7,614 nt of DNA from Candidatus Dadabacteria bacterium (GCA_030632765.1 DAOVUC010000074.1:1-7614), one strand, 5' to 3'. Counted from the first letter of the stretch, positions 1 through 5,788 are shown. Notes: generated from the letters alone by a model not told the origin. Translations and numbers: made by a program.

Positions 1-178
1 AATAAGAGAATTGTCACAGGACGAATTAATTAATAGAGAATCCCAATTGAAAGAAGAAATTTTCAACCTTAGGATTCAAATAGCAACTCAACAGACCACT
101 AATGTTGCGAGAATAAGGAACCTTAAAAGGGATCTGGCAAGAGTGCTTACGATTAAAATAGAAAAGGGCCTTAATTGA
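1..178 (+). CDS. rpmC: 50S ribosomal protein uL29 (L29), 3' part only
   Basis: This is the C-terminal part of uL29, a small helical-hairpin protein of the large subunit that sits by the polypeptide exit tunnel, where uL23 and uL29 help dock nascent-chain factors. The start lies upstream of the window. Reading from base 2, 58 codons precede a TGA at 176-178. The family signature is clear: an E-L-S-Q-D-E-L start of the first helix, then F-N-L-R-I-Q-I-A-T, then V-A-R-I-R-N-L-K-R-D-L-A-R. uL29 is usually about 60-75 residues, so only a few N-terminal residues are missing. The gene belongs to the S10 operon and is followed at once by rpsQ. The rpsQ Shine-Dalgarno sequence (AAGGAG from base 178) starts on the last base of the rpmC stop codon, which suggests coupled translation. 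The identification is firm although the gene is partial. Confidence 0.95.
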   Translation, partial: IRELSQDELINRESQLKEEIFNLRIQIATQQTTNVARIRNLKRDLARVLTIKIEKGLN

Positions 179-194
179 AGGAGTATATTGGATA

Positions 195-494
195 ATGTCT
201 AGAGGAAAATCTCAATCCAGAGTAGGAACGGTAATTAGCGACAAGATGGATAAGACTGTTGTTGTTAATGTGATTCAGATTAAAAAGCACAAGAGATATA
301 AAAAATCTATCAAAAGAAATTCTAAATTTATAGCGCATGATGAAGGCGGCCAATGTAAAATGGGCGATAAGGTGTTAATACTCGAAGGAAGGCCGTATAG
401 TAAAAACAAGAGATGGAAAGTAAGCAAGATTTTAGAGCAAGGCAGCCCTTTAGAGGCTGAAGTTCTAGAGTTAGAGGCTGAAGTTGCAGAGTAG
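195..494 (+). CDS. rpsQ: 30S ribosomal protein uS17 (S17) with acidic C-terminal tail
   Basis: uS17 is a primary 16S rRNA-binding protein with an OB fold, needed early in 30S assembly. The hallmark G-T-V-I-S-D-K-M-D-K-T-V-V-V strand lies at residues 11-24, followed by the basic I-K-K-H-K-R-Y-K-K segment. The K-F-I-A-H-D-E, G-D-K-V-L-I and R-P-Y-S-K-N-K-R-W motifs come later. The ATG at 195 follows AAGGAG (178-183) with an 11-nt spacer. The protein has 99 residues against a usual 80-90. The extra length is a glutamate-rich tail from about residue 80 to 99 that ends in two near-identical heptads, L-E-A-E-V-L-E and L-E-A-E-V-A-E. These are encoded by a 21-bp tandem repeat (450-491). The tail is unlike the basic body and may be flexible and solvent-exposed; that is inference. 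The gene stops with TAG and is followed by a 24-nt gap to rplN. Confidence 0.98.
   Translation: MSRGKSQSRVGTVISDKMDKTVVVNVIQIKKHKRYKKSIKRNSKFIAHDEGGQCKMGDKVLILEGRPYSKNKRWKVSKILEQGSPLEAEVLELEAEVAE
450..491 (+). repeat. 21-bp in-frame tandem duplication in the 3' end of rpsQ
   Basis: Two head-to-tail 21-base units, 450-470 and 471-491, match at 19 of 21 positions; the first 15 bases (TTAGAGGCTGAAGTT) are identical. The two differences are at unit positions 16-17 (CT against GC). Each unit is seven codons, so the frame is kept and the encoded heptads are L-E-A-E-V-L-E and L-E-A-E-V-A-E. Another TTAGAG at 432-437, in the same frame, may be a more decayed upstream copy. The near identity at the nucleotide level suggests slippage or a fairly recent duplication rather than convergent codon choice. 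Confidence 0.9.
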
Positions 495-503
495 TAATAA
501 TTT

Positions 504-509
504 AGGAGG
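504..509 (+). promoter_or_regulatory. Shine-Dalgarno AGGAGG for the GTG start of rplN
   Basis: A full AGGAGG core lies 9 nt before the GTG at 519-521. It supports GTG as the initiator, and the next residues (I-Q-S-T-T-Y-L) match the usual uL14 N-terminus. Confidence 0.85.
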
Positions 510-518
510 AGTAACAAA

Positions 519-887
519 GTGATTCAATCAACCACTTATTTAGATTCGGCCGATAATACCGGGGCTAAGAGATTGTTCTGCATAAAAGTACTTGGTGGAT
601 CCGGTAGGAAGTATGCGAGGCTTGGAGATATAGTGGTAGTTTCTGTAAAGGAAGCTATTCCTAATGCGAAGGTGGATAAGGGGTCTGTGCACCAGGCAGT
701 TATTGTGCGCACAAGAAAAGAACAAAGAAGAAAAGATGGTTCTTATGTAAGATTCGACAATAATGCTGCTGTGCTTATAACAAAAGAAAGTGAACCTATG
801 GGAACCCGTGTTTTCGGCCCCATTGCTCGAGAGCTTAGGGTGAAGGGGTTTATGAAAATAATTTCACTGGCTCCGGAGGTTGTATAA
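519..887 (+). CDS. rplN: 50S ribosomal protein uL14 (L14)
   Basis: uL14 is a five-stranded beta-barrel protein of the large subunit that contacts the small subunit at bridge B8 and is the docking site for the silencing factor RsfS. The 122-residue length is exactly that of the family. The start [17 protein letters not shown] is canonical. It is followed by [13 protein letters not shown], the V-I-V-R-T-R-K-E segment, F-D-N-N-A-A-V-L-I and the closing [13 protein letters not shown] motif. Translation starts at a GTG codon behind a strong AGGAGG. The stop TAA leaves only 2 nt before the GTG of rplX, whose ribosome-binding site lies inside the last codons of rplN, so the two are probably translated in a coupled way. 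Nothing in the protein looks abnormal. Confidence 0.98.
   Translation: MIQSTTYLDSADNTGAKRLFCIKVLGGSGRKYARLGDIVVVSVKEAIPNAKVDKGSVHQAVIVRTRKEQRRKDGSYVRFDNNAAVLITKESEPMGTRVFGPIARELRVKGFMKIISLAPEVV
875..879 (+). promoter_or_regulatory. Shine-Dalgarno GGAGG that fixes the GTG start of rplX
   Basis: GGAGG inside the last codons of rplN lies 10 nt before the GTG at 890. The in-frame ATG codons at 902 and 914 have no comparable purine-rich site before them, so this site favours the upstream GTG start. Confidence 0.7.
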
Positions 888-889
888 AA

Positions 890-1246
890 GTGGGTACCCA
901 AATGAATGGTAATATGGATAATAGAAAAAAAATACATGTAAAAAAAGGCGATACCGTCTACGTGGTATCTGGCAAAGATAAGGGTAAAACCGGAAAAGTG
1001 ATTAAGGTGCTTAGGGTTAAGGGCCGTGCTATAGTTGAAAAACTGAACATAGTAAAGCGTCATCAACGCCCTAATCAGGCAAACCCAAGTGGTGGAATAG
1101 TGGAAAAAGAGGCTTCAATTCATATCTCTAACTTGATGCTTTATGATACGGGTGAGGCAAAGCCCACACGAATTGGGCGGAAGGTTCTGGGTACTGGGGA
1201 GAAGGTTAGATATAGCAAAAAGAGCGGAGAGGAGATTAAGTCATAA
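890..1246 (+). CDS. rplX: 50S ribosomal protein uL24 (L24)
   Basis: uL24 is an assembly-initiator protein that binds the 5' domain of 23S rRNA and lines the tunnel exit. A KOW domain is plain from about residue 18: [22 protein letters not shown]. The usual [13 protein letters not shown] and [15 protein letters not shown] motifs follow. Starting at the GTG at 890 gives 118 residues, slightly longer than the usual 100-110, because about 12 polar residues ([12 protein letters not shown]) precede the conserved region. In-frame ATGs at 902 and 914 would give a more typical length but lack a ribosome-binding site, so I prefer the GTG. The stop overlaps the rplE start by one base (TAATG). Confidence 0.97.
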   Translation: MGTQMNGNMDNRKKIHVKKGDTVYVVSGKDKGKTGKVIKVLRVKGRAIVEKLNIVKRHQRPNQANPSGGIVEKEASIHISNLMLYDTGEAKPTRIGRKVLGTGEKVRYSKKSGEEIKS

Positions 1247-1800
1247 TGGCTCCCAGATTAAAAGATTTCTATAAGGATAGCGTTGCCCCTGCTTTGATGG
1301 AAAAATTCTCATACAAAAATAGTATGCAGATCCCCAAAATAGAGAAGATTGTGATTAATATGGGGCTTGGTAGACTTACCGATGCAGGTAAAGATAATAA
1401 AGTTATGGATGAAGCTGTTGATGAGCTGTCGCGTATTACAGGTCAGAAGCCTGTAGTAAGAAAGGCGAAGAATTCAATAGCGGGATTTAAGTTAAGAGAA
1501 GGAGTGTCGATTGGTTGTTCAATCACGCTTCGTTCTGTCAGAATGTATGAGTTCTTCGACAGACTAATTAGCCTTGCTCTCCCTCAGGTTAGAGATTTTA
1601 GAGGGGTTTCGCCCAAAGCGTTTGACGGACGGGGTAATTATACTTTAGGTCTTAGAGACCAAGTGATTTTCCCGGAAATAGATTACAGCAAGGTCCAAAC
1701 CATAAAAGGAATGAATGTTACGATAGTAACTTCAGCAAATACAGATGAAGAAGCCAGAGGATTACTCGAAGAATTTGGTATGCCTTTTATAAAAAATTAG
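1246..1800 (+). CDS. rplE: 50S ribosomal protein uL5 (L5)
   Basis: uL5 binds 5S rRNA and, in the central protuberance, contacts the P-site tRNA and the small-subunit head. The conserved [13 protein letters not shown] motif is at residues 30-42. The stretch [21 protein letters not shown] spans residues 66-86. Later come [10 protein letters not shown] and the [11 protein letters not shown] segment. The protein has 184 residues, close to the usual 179. Its ATG overlaps the rplX stop by one base, and GAGAGGAG at 1227-1234 can serve as ribosome-binding site. In E. coli the S8 repressor binds spc mRNA around this rplX-rplE junction; I cannot recognise an S8 target here by eye. Confidence 0.98.
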   Translation: MAPRLKDFYKDSVAPALMEKFSYKNSMQIPKIEKIVINMGLGRLTDAGKDNKVMDEAVDELSRITGQKPVVRKAKNSIAGFKLREGVSIGCSITLRSVRMYEFFDRLISLALPQVRDFRGVSPKAFDGRGNYTLGLRDQVIFPEIDYSKVQTIKGMNVTIVTSANTDEEARGLLEEFGMPFIKN

Positions 1801-1812
1801 GAGAAAGACTTA

Positions 1813-1998
1813 ATGACTCGAAAAGCGTTAGTTGTAAAATCAAATAGAGAGCCTAAGTTTAAAGTTAGAAAAGGAAATAGATGTAAGCTTTGTGGCCGGC
1901 CCAGGGGTTATATGCGCAAGTTCGATATGTGCAGGCTTTGTTTCAGAGAACTTGCGAGCTTTGGAAGAATTCCAGGCGTAAGAAAGGCTAGTTGGTAA
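1813..1998 (+). CDS. rpsN: 30S ribosomal protein uS14, zinc-binding type Z
   Basis: uS14 is a late-assembling protein of the 30S head. At 61 residues this is the short zinc-binding form (type Z) rather than the roughly 100-residue zinc-free form of enterobacteria. The zinc ligands are intact: C24-x-x-C27 and C40-x-x-C43, in the contexts [10 protein letters not shown] and [10 protein letters not shown]. The family ending G-V-R-K-A-S-W is present. The ATG at 1813 has AGGAG (1799-1803) overlapping the rplE stop codon, with a 9-nt spacer. Its place between rplE and rpsH is the standard one. No zinc-free paralogue is seen in the window. Confidence 0.98.
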   Translation: MTRKALVVKSNREPKFKVRKGNRCKLCGRPRGYMRKFDMCRLCFRELASFGRIPGVRKASW

Positions 1999-2013
1999 AT
2001 AATTGTTAGTTTT

Positions 2014-2029
2014 CGGTTTAAATTAACCG
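2014..2029 (+). other. Small inverted repeat in the rpsN-rpsH gap
   Basis: In the 48-nt spacer before rpsH, CGGTT (2014-2018) and AACCG (2025-2029) form a perfect 5-bp inverted repeat around a 6-nt loop. The stem is short and no T-run follows, so it is not a terminator. It lies just before the rpsH ribosome-binding site (AAGAGG, 2032-2037). It could be a minor mRNA hairpin or chance. Confidence 0.3.
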
Positions 2030-2046
2030 CTAAGAGGCGATAATAA

Positions 2047-2439
2047 ATGACAGATCCAATTGCTGATATGTTGTCAAGAATTAGAAATGCGATAATAGCT
2101 GGGCATAAAACTACGAAAATTCCTTCGTCCAAGTTTAAGGTTGAGTTGGCAAGGATACTAAAAGAGCAGGGATACTTGTCCGATTGGAAGATCAATGAGG
2201 ATTCCGGCAGAAAAACTATTAGCGTTGATCTTACCTACACGTCAAATAAAGAAAGCGTAATTAAGGAAATCAAGAGAATAAGTAAGCCAAGCAGAAGAGT
2301 TTATGTAGACAAAACCGAGATCCCGCGTGTGAAGGGTGGTTTAGGTATATGTGTGCTCTCTACGTCAAAGGGAATTATGACTGGCTCCGAAGCCCGTAGT
2401 CAGGGTATCGGCGGTGAGCTTATTTGTTCAATATTATAA
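2047..2439 (+). CDS. rpsH: 30S ribosomal protein uS8 (S8)
   Basis: uS8 is a primary binder of helix 21 of 16S rRNA and, in E. coli, the translational repressor of the spc operon. The 130-residue length is that of the family. The start T-D-P-I-A-D-M-L-S-R-I-R-N-A is canonical. The C-terminal RNA-binding half shows P-R-V-K-G-G-L-G-I-C-V-L-S-T-S-K-G-I-M-T-G-S-E-A and ends in G-G-E-L-I-C-S-I-L. The serine-rich loop (S-T-S-K-G) and the G-I-G-G-E segment, which contact RNA in known structures, are intact. AAGAGG at 2032-2037 precedes the ATG by 9 nt. The 48-nt gap before it is the second longest in the window. Whether this protein also represses the operon cannot be told from sequence alone. Confidence 0.98.
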   Translation: MTDPIADMLSRIRNAIIAGHKTTKIPSSKFKVELARILKEQGYLSDWKINEDSGRKTISVDLTYTSNKESVIKEIKRISKPSRRVYVDKTEIPRVKGGLGICVLSTSKGIMTGSEARSQGIGGELICSIL

Positions 2440-2449
2440 GGATATTATA

Positions 2450-2998
2450 ATGTCAAGAATTGGTAGAAAACCGATACCTGTTCCAGAGGGTGTAAAAATT
2501 AATTTTAAAGATGGTCTTGTCCTAGTTGAAGGCGGTAAAGGGGCGCTATCTTGGAATATTCCTGAAGGGATAGATGCGAAAATTGAAGAAAATAAAATCC
2601 TCATTGAAAGAAAAAGTGATGAGAAAAGACTAAAAGCGCTTCATGGGCTTACACGCTCCTTGTTGTCAAACATGGTTACCGGGGTTAGTGCTGGATTTAG
2701 CATTACTTTGGATATAGTTGGTGTAGGTTACAGAGTTGAGGCTGCGGGAAATGATTCTCTAACATTCAATTTGGGTTATTCAAATCCTGTTGAGTACTCG
2801 CTTCCCGAAGGGGTGACGGCAACGGTAGAAGAAAGGGGAACACGCTTAATACTACAGGGAATTGACAAGCAGTTAGTGGGAGAAACCGCTGCCAGAATTA
2901 GGAAAATAAGACCCCCTGATGCCTACAAAGGAAAGGGAGTCAGGTATTCCGGCGAAATATTAAGACTAAAACCTGGAAAGGCAGGTGCTAAAGCATAA
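2450..2998 (+). CDS. rplF: 50S ribosomal protein uL6 (L6)
   Basis: uL6 has two related alpha/beta domains and sits near the sarcin-ricin loop and the factor-binding site. The start S-R-I-G-R-K-P-I-P-V-P-E-G-V is canonical and fixes the ATG at 2450, giving 182 residues. The reading frame is open further upstream to a GTG at 2414, but that lies inside rpsH and would add 12 unrelated residues. AAGGA at 2438-2442, overlapping the rpsH stop, is 7 nt before the ATG. The second domain carries V-G-V-G-Y-R-V-E, L-N-L-G-Y-S-like N-L-G-Y-S-N-P-V, and the diagnostic I-R-K-I-R-P-P-D-A-Y-K-G-K-G-V-R-Y. The stop overlaps the rplR start (TAATG). Confidence 0.98.
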   Translation: MSRIGRKPIPVPEGVKINFKDGLVLVEGGKGALSWNIPEGIDAKIEENKILIERKSDEKRLKALHGLTRSLLSNMVTGVSAGFSITLDIVGVGYRVEAAGNDSLTFNLGYSNPVEYSLPEGVTATVEERGTRLILQGIDKQLVGETAARIRKIRPPDAYKGKGVRYSGEILRLKPGKAGAKA

Positions 2999-3369
2999 TG
3001 AAAAGAGCAGGCAGAAAACACAAAAGGAATTTAAGACATAAGAGAGTAAGAAAACAAGTAAATGGAAGCTCCTCTAGACCCAGGCTTTCTGTATTTAAAT
3101 CATCAAAGCACATTTATGCGCAGATTATAGATGATACGAGTATGAATACTCTGGTGTCGGTTTCTTCCATGACACCTAAGATTAAAGAAATGGTGGGCAA
3201 CGATGATAGCGGCAAGATTAATACTGCTAGCGCTGTGGGGAAGCTCTTGGGTGAGCTTGCTATAGCAAAGGGGTTAAAAGAGGTATCTTTTGACCGCGGC
3301 GGTTACCCTTTTCACGGCAGAGTAAAATCTCTTGCCGATGGAGCTAGAGAAGTAGGACTTGTATTTTAA
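2998..3369 (+). CDS. rplR: 50S ribosomal protein uL18 (L18)
   Basis: uL18 binds 5S rRNA together with uL5 and brings it into the central protuberance. The N-terminus is strongly basic (K-R-A-G-R-K-H-K-R-N-L-R-H-K-R-V-R-K), as expected. Next come R-P-R-L-S-V-F-K-S-S-K-H-I-Y-A-Q-I-I-D-D and a final F-D-R-G-G-Y-P-F-H-G-R-V-K-S-L-A-D-G-A-R-E, the most conserved part of the family. The protein has 123 residues, a normal length. Its ATG overlaps the rplF stop by one base. Only weak purine-rich sequence (GGCAGG, about 15 nt upstream) precedes it, so its translation probably depends on ribosomes finishing rplF. Confidence 0.98.
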   Translation: MKRAGRKHKRNLRHKRVRKQVNGSSSRPRLSVFKSSKHIYAQIIDDTSMNTLVSVSSMTPKIKEMVGNDDSGKINTASAVGKLLGELAIAKGLKEVSFDRGGYPFHGRVKSLADGAREVGLVF

Positions 3370-3392
3370 AGAAATCGGAATAAGTGTTTATT

Positions 3393-3398
3393 AGGGAG
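3393..3398 (+). promoter_or_regulatory. Shine-Dalgarno AGGGAG that decides the TTG start of rpsE
   Basis: AGGGAG lies 6 nt before an in-frame TTG at 3405-3407. It falls inside the extra N-terminal codons that would result from the upstream GTG at 3384, and that GTG has no good site of its own. This favours TTG as the true rpsE initiator. Confidence 0.7.
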
Positions 3399-3404
3399 AT
3401 ATCC

Positions 3405-3929
3405 TTGCAAAAAGAAAAAATTGATCCAAATGATTTTGAACTCAAGGAAAAGGTTGTAGACATTAGACGAGTTGCGAAAGTGACTAAGGGTGGTAAAAGG
3501 TTCCATTTTACAGCGCTCGCAGTTGTTGGGAACGAAGATGGTGTCATTGGAGTGGCCTTGGGTAAATCAAATGAAGTGCCGGATGCAATTAGGAAGGCAA
3601 TGGAAAAAGCTAGAAAAAGCCTAGTCCGGGTTCCAAGGCAGGGAAGTACCATTCCGCACGAAGTACTAGGGCAGCATGTGTCAAGTAGGGTAATGCTAAA
3701 TCCGGCTTCTCCGGGTACAGGAGTTATAGCGGGAGGAGCAGTTAGAGCGGTTGTTGAGCTAGCGGGTATTCATGATGTGCTATCTAAAGTTGTAGGATCT
3801 ACAAATCCTCTCAATGTTGTTGTGGCCACAATAAATGGGCTGTTATTACTCAGAATGCCTGAGGAAGTGGCAAAGGTTAGGGGGAAGGAGCTTAGTGAAT
3901 TAGATCTTCCCAGGTCTTATTTTAATTAA
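3405..3929 (+). CDS. rpsE: 30S ribosomal protein uS5 (S5)
   Basis: uS5 lies at the mRNA entry side of the 30S subunit and affects decoding accuracy; its N-terminal loop is where spectinomycin-resistance changes arise. I place the start at TTG 3405, giving 174 residues beginning M-Q-K-E-K-I-D-P-N-D. AGGGAG sits 6 nt before it and the result matches the usual uS5 N-terminus. The alternative GTG at 3384 adds seven residues (M-F-I-R-E-I-S) without a good ribosome-binding site. The double-stranded RNA-binding-like domain contains V-A-K-V-T-K-G-G-K-R-F-H-F-T-A-L, and the second domain P-A-S-P-G-T-G-V-I-A-G-G-A-V-R-A-V. The segment N-P-L-N-V-V-V-A-T lacks the basic residue commonly found before A-T. 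The 90-nt gap that follows has no rpmD. Confidence 0.96.
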   Translation: MQKEKIDPNDFELKEKVVDIRRVAKVTKGGKRFHFTALAVVGNEDGVIGVALGKSNEVPDAIRKAMEKARKSLVRVPRQGSTIPHEVLGQHVSSRVMLNPASPGTGVIAGGAVRAVVELAGIHDVLSKVVGSTNPLNVVVATINGLLLLRMPEEVAKVRGKELSELDLPRSYFN

Positions 3930-3953
3930 CAAGTTATTCAATCTTCATATTAT
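3926..3953 (+). promoter_or_regulatory. Possible sigma-70 promoter upstream of rplO-secY-adk-map
   Basis: TTAACA (3926-3931) matches the -35 consensus TTGACA at five of six bases. TATTAT (3948-3953) matches the -10 consensus TATAAT at five of six. The spacer is 16 nt. The -35 box overlaps the rpsE stop codon, and transcription would begin near 3960, about 60 nt before rplO. The DNA is AT-rich, so such matches also arise by chance; this is a candidate only. Confidence 0.35.
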
Positions 3954-4019
3954 CTAGTGGTTTTCGGATTTTCAGTTAATTGATTTACAGTGAACTTCAT
4001 TTTAAGAAGGTAAAAAAAT

Positions 4020-4451
4020 ATGCTTAATAAGTTATCTCCTCCGCCTGGCTCAAAAAAGAATAAAAAGAGAGTGGGACGAGGAACAGGAAGTACCGGAAAA
4101 ACAAGTGGTAAGGGACATAAGGGGCAGAATTCGCGTACTGGCGGAGGAGTTTCTCCTTGGTTTGAAGGCGGCCAAACTCCCCTTAAGATGAGATCACCAA
4201 AGCGGGGATTTACCAGCCGCAACAAGCTTGTGTTTGATCTTGTGCAAGTTGGTGATTTAGACAAATTTAGTGAAGGTGATGTTGTTACGCCCCAAGAGTT
4301 AATAAATGTGGGTCTTGCAAGCGGCAAAAATCCGATCAAGATACTTGGAAATGGAGAAATTTCTTTTGCCCTTACAATTAGTGCTGATGCCTTCAGCAAG
4401 GGTGCTATACAAAAGATAGAAGATAAAGGCGGGAAGGCAGATACTATATGA
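4020..4451 (+). CDS. rplO: 50S ribosomal protein uL15 (L15)
   Basis: uL15 is a late large-subunit assembly protein with a long basic, glycine-rich N-terminal arm that threads into 23S rRNA and a small globular C-terminal domain. The arm is obvious: K-R-V-G-R-G-T-G-S-T-G-K-T-S-G-K-G-H-K-G-Q, then T-G-G-G-V and F-E-G-G-Q-T-P-L. Next is the R-S-P-K-R-G-F segment, and the C-terminus has A-D-A-F-S-K-G-A-I-Q-K-I-E. The 143-residue length is normal. The ATG follows GAAGG (4006-4010) by 9 nt. CTTC at 3995-3998 could pair with GAAG at 4006-4009 and partly mask that site. The gene normally follows rpmD, which is absent here. The last four bases overlap the secY start (ATGA). Confidence 0.98.
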   Translation: MLNKLSPPPGSKKNKKRVGRGTGSTGKTSGKGHKGQNSRTGGGVSPWFEGGQTPLKMRSPKRGFTSRNKLVFDLVQVGDLDKFSEGDVVTPQELINVGLASGKNPIKILGNGEISFALTISADAFSKGAIQKIEDKGGKADTI

Positions 4452-5770
4452 ATAGAAATGTAGGTTCTATTCCTAGAATACCTGAGCTTAATAAGCGTCT
4501 TCTGTTTACTGCACTGATGCTTATTGTTTATAGGTTGGGTGTATTTGTTCCCATACCGGGTATAGATCCCGAGCAGATAGTAAGGCTTTTTGAGCAAACA
4601 GCAAGTGGTACGATCTTTGACATCTTAAATATGTTCTCAGGGGGCGCTCTTGAGCGTGCTTCTGTATTTGCATTGGGTGTGATGCCTTTTATTACATCTT
4701 CTATTATTATGTCTTTATTGGTAAAGGCGTTTCCTACTTTGGAAGCTATGCAAAAAGAAGGAGAGGCCGGACGTAGGAAAATTAACCAATATTCACGTTA
4801 TGGAACGGTCTTAATATGTGTAGTTCAAGGTTTGATGTTAGCTCTGACACTGGAAGGTGGTTTAGGTTCCGGTGATGCGGTTGTAAAGGAAGCCGGCTGG
4901 GCTTTTAGGTTTACGACTGTCCTGACGCTAACTGCGGGTTCTCTTTTTGTAATGTGGATAGGTGAGCAAATAACTGAACGTGGTATTGGAAACGGCATAT
5001 CCTTAATAATTATGGCATCAATTATAGTTGGATTGCCTAGTGCATTTTGGGATATAGTAAGGTTGATAAATACTGGAGAATTAACCGTCTTCGGCGTTGT
5101 TCTAATTTTTATGTTGTTATTAGCTATTATCGCATTTATAGTTTATGTTGAGCGATCGTATAGAAAAATACCTGTTCAATATCCAAGACGCGTTGTGGGT
5201 AGAAAGGTTTACGGGGGTCAGTCTTCTCACCTTCCTCTTAAAACAAATACGGCTGGAGTTATTCCGCCAATTTTCGCCTCATCGCTTTTGATTTTTCCTG
5301 CAACTATTCTTACATTTATAAACGTTCCGTTTTTAAGAAATGCGTCTGATTTGTTGTTTGATAACGTCTTTATATATAATGCAATATTCGCAGGGTTGAT
5401 AATATTTTTTGCTTATTTCTATACTGCTGTGATTTATAATCCGGATGATTTGGCGGATAACCTGAGAAAAAACGGTGGATTTGTTCCTGGAATCAGACCC
5501 GGTAAGAAAACAGCTGAGTATATTGATAAGATACTGGGACGAATTACATTTATAGGTGCGGTTTATGTCGCGTTCGTATGCATAATTCCTTCATTCCTAG
5601 AGCGGGAACCTTTTAATTTGCCGTTTTATTTTGGAGGCACATCCCTTCTTATTATAGTCGGAGTGACGTTAGATTTTGTGCAGCAGGTAGAGTCGTTTTT
5701 GATTACACATAGTTATGAGGGTTTTGTGAAGAAAAAAGGAATGAAAGGACCCAAGAGGTTTAATGTATAA
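4448..5770 (+). CDS. secY: Protein translocase channel subunit SecY
   Basis: SecY is the channel of the SecYEG translocon in the inner membrane, through which unfolded proteins are exported or inserted with SecA or the ribosome. The 440 residues fit the usual ten-helix layout: rough membrane segments at 18-38, 78-95, 117-136, 152-173, 183-203, 214-234, 268-290, 310-330, 363-383 and 396-414. The plug region is near 55-75. The T-E-R-G-I-G-N-G-I-S motif (176-185) is present. The large cytoplasmic loops needed for ribosome and SecA contact carry R-K-I-P-V-Q-Y (239-245), with Y-G-G-Q-S-S-H-L-P-L-K after it, and P-G-I-R-P-G-K-K-T (347-355), including the key arginine R350. Its start overlaps the rplO stop (ATGA), implying coupled translation. 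The loop sequences look deltaproteobacteria-like; that placement is an impression, not a search result. Confidence 0.98.
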   Translation: MNRNVGSIPRIPELNKRLLFTALMLIVYRLGVFVPIPGIDPEQIVRLFEQTASGTIFDILNMFSGGALERASVFALGVMPFITSSIIMSLLVKAFPTLEAMQKEGEAGRRKINQYSRYGTVLICVVQGLMLALTLEGGLGSGDAVVKEAGWAFRFTTVLTLTAGSLFVMWIGEQITERGIGNGISLIIMASIIVGLPSAFWDIVRLINTGELTVFGVVLIFMLLLAIIAFIVYVERSYRKIPVQYPRRVVGRKVYGGQSSHLPLKTNTAGVIPPIFASSLLIFPATILTFINVPFLRNASDLLFDNVFIYNAIFAGLIIFFAYFYTAVIYNPDDLADNLRKNGGFVPGIRPGKKTAEYIDKILGRITFIGAVYVAFVCIIPSFLEREPFNLPFYFGGTSLLIIVGVTLDFVQQVESFLITHSYEGFVKKKGMKGPKRFNV

Positions 5771-5788
5771 TGTGGGAGTTTTAAGTAA

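Noticed and set aside
743..1066. 107-codon open frame on the - strand
   Set aside because: It covers the 3' end of rplN and the 5' half of rplX in antisense and resembles no known family.
1200..1300. S8 repressor-binding site near the rplX-rplE junction, as in E. coli
   Set aside because: I could not find a convincing helix-21-like structure by eye. A covariance-model search would be needed, and a hit here would support S8 autoregulation.
2014..2029. Inverted repeat before rpsH as a transcription terminator
   Set aside because: The stem is only 5 bp and no T-run follows it, so it does not fit an intrinsic terminator; it is also in the middle of a continuous operon.
2414..2449. Upstream extension of rplF from a GTG at 2414
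   Set aside because: The extension lies inside the conserved end of rpsH, adds 12 non-homologous residues, and the ATG at 2450 has its own ribosome-binding site and the canonical uL6 start.
3930..3983. Readthrough extension of rpsE or a relic of uL30
   Set aside because: The 17 codons that follow the rpsE stop in frame before the next TGA have no resemblance to uL30 or to uS5 tails.
3950..4597. 215-codon open frame on the - strand
   Set aside because: It lies opposite rplO and the start of secY, both unmistakable. Its translation is low-complexity and proline/phenylalanine-rich, as expected of an antisense shadow.
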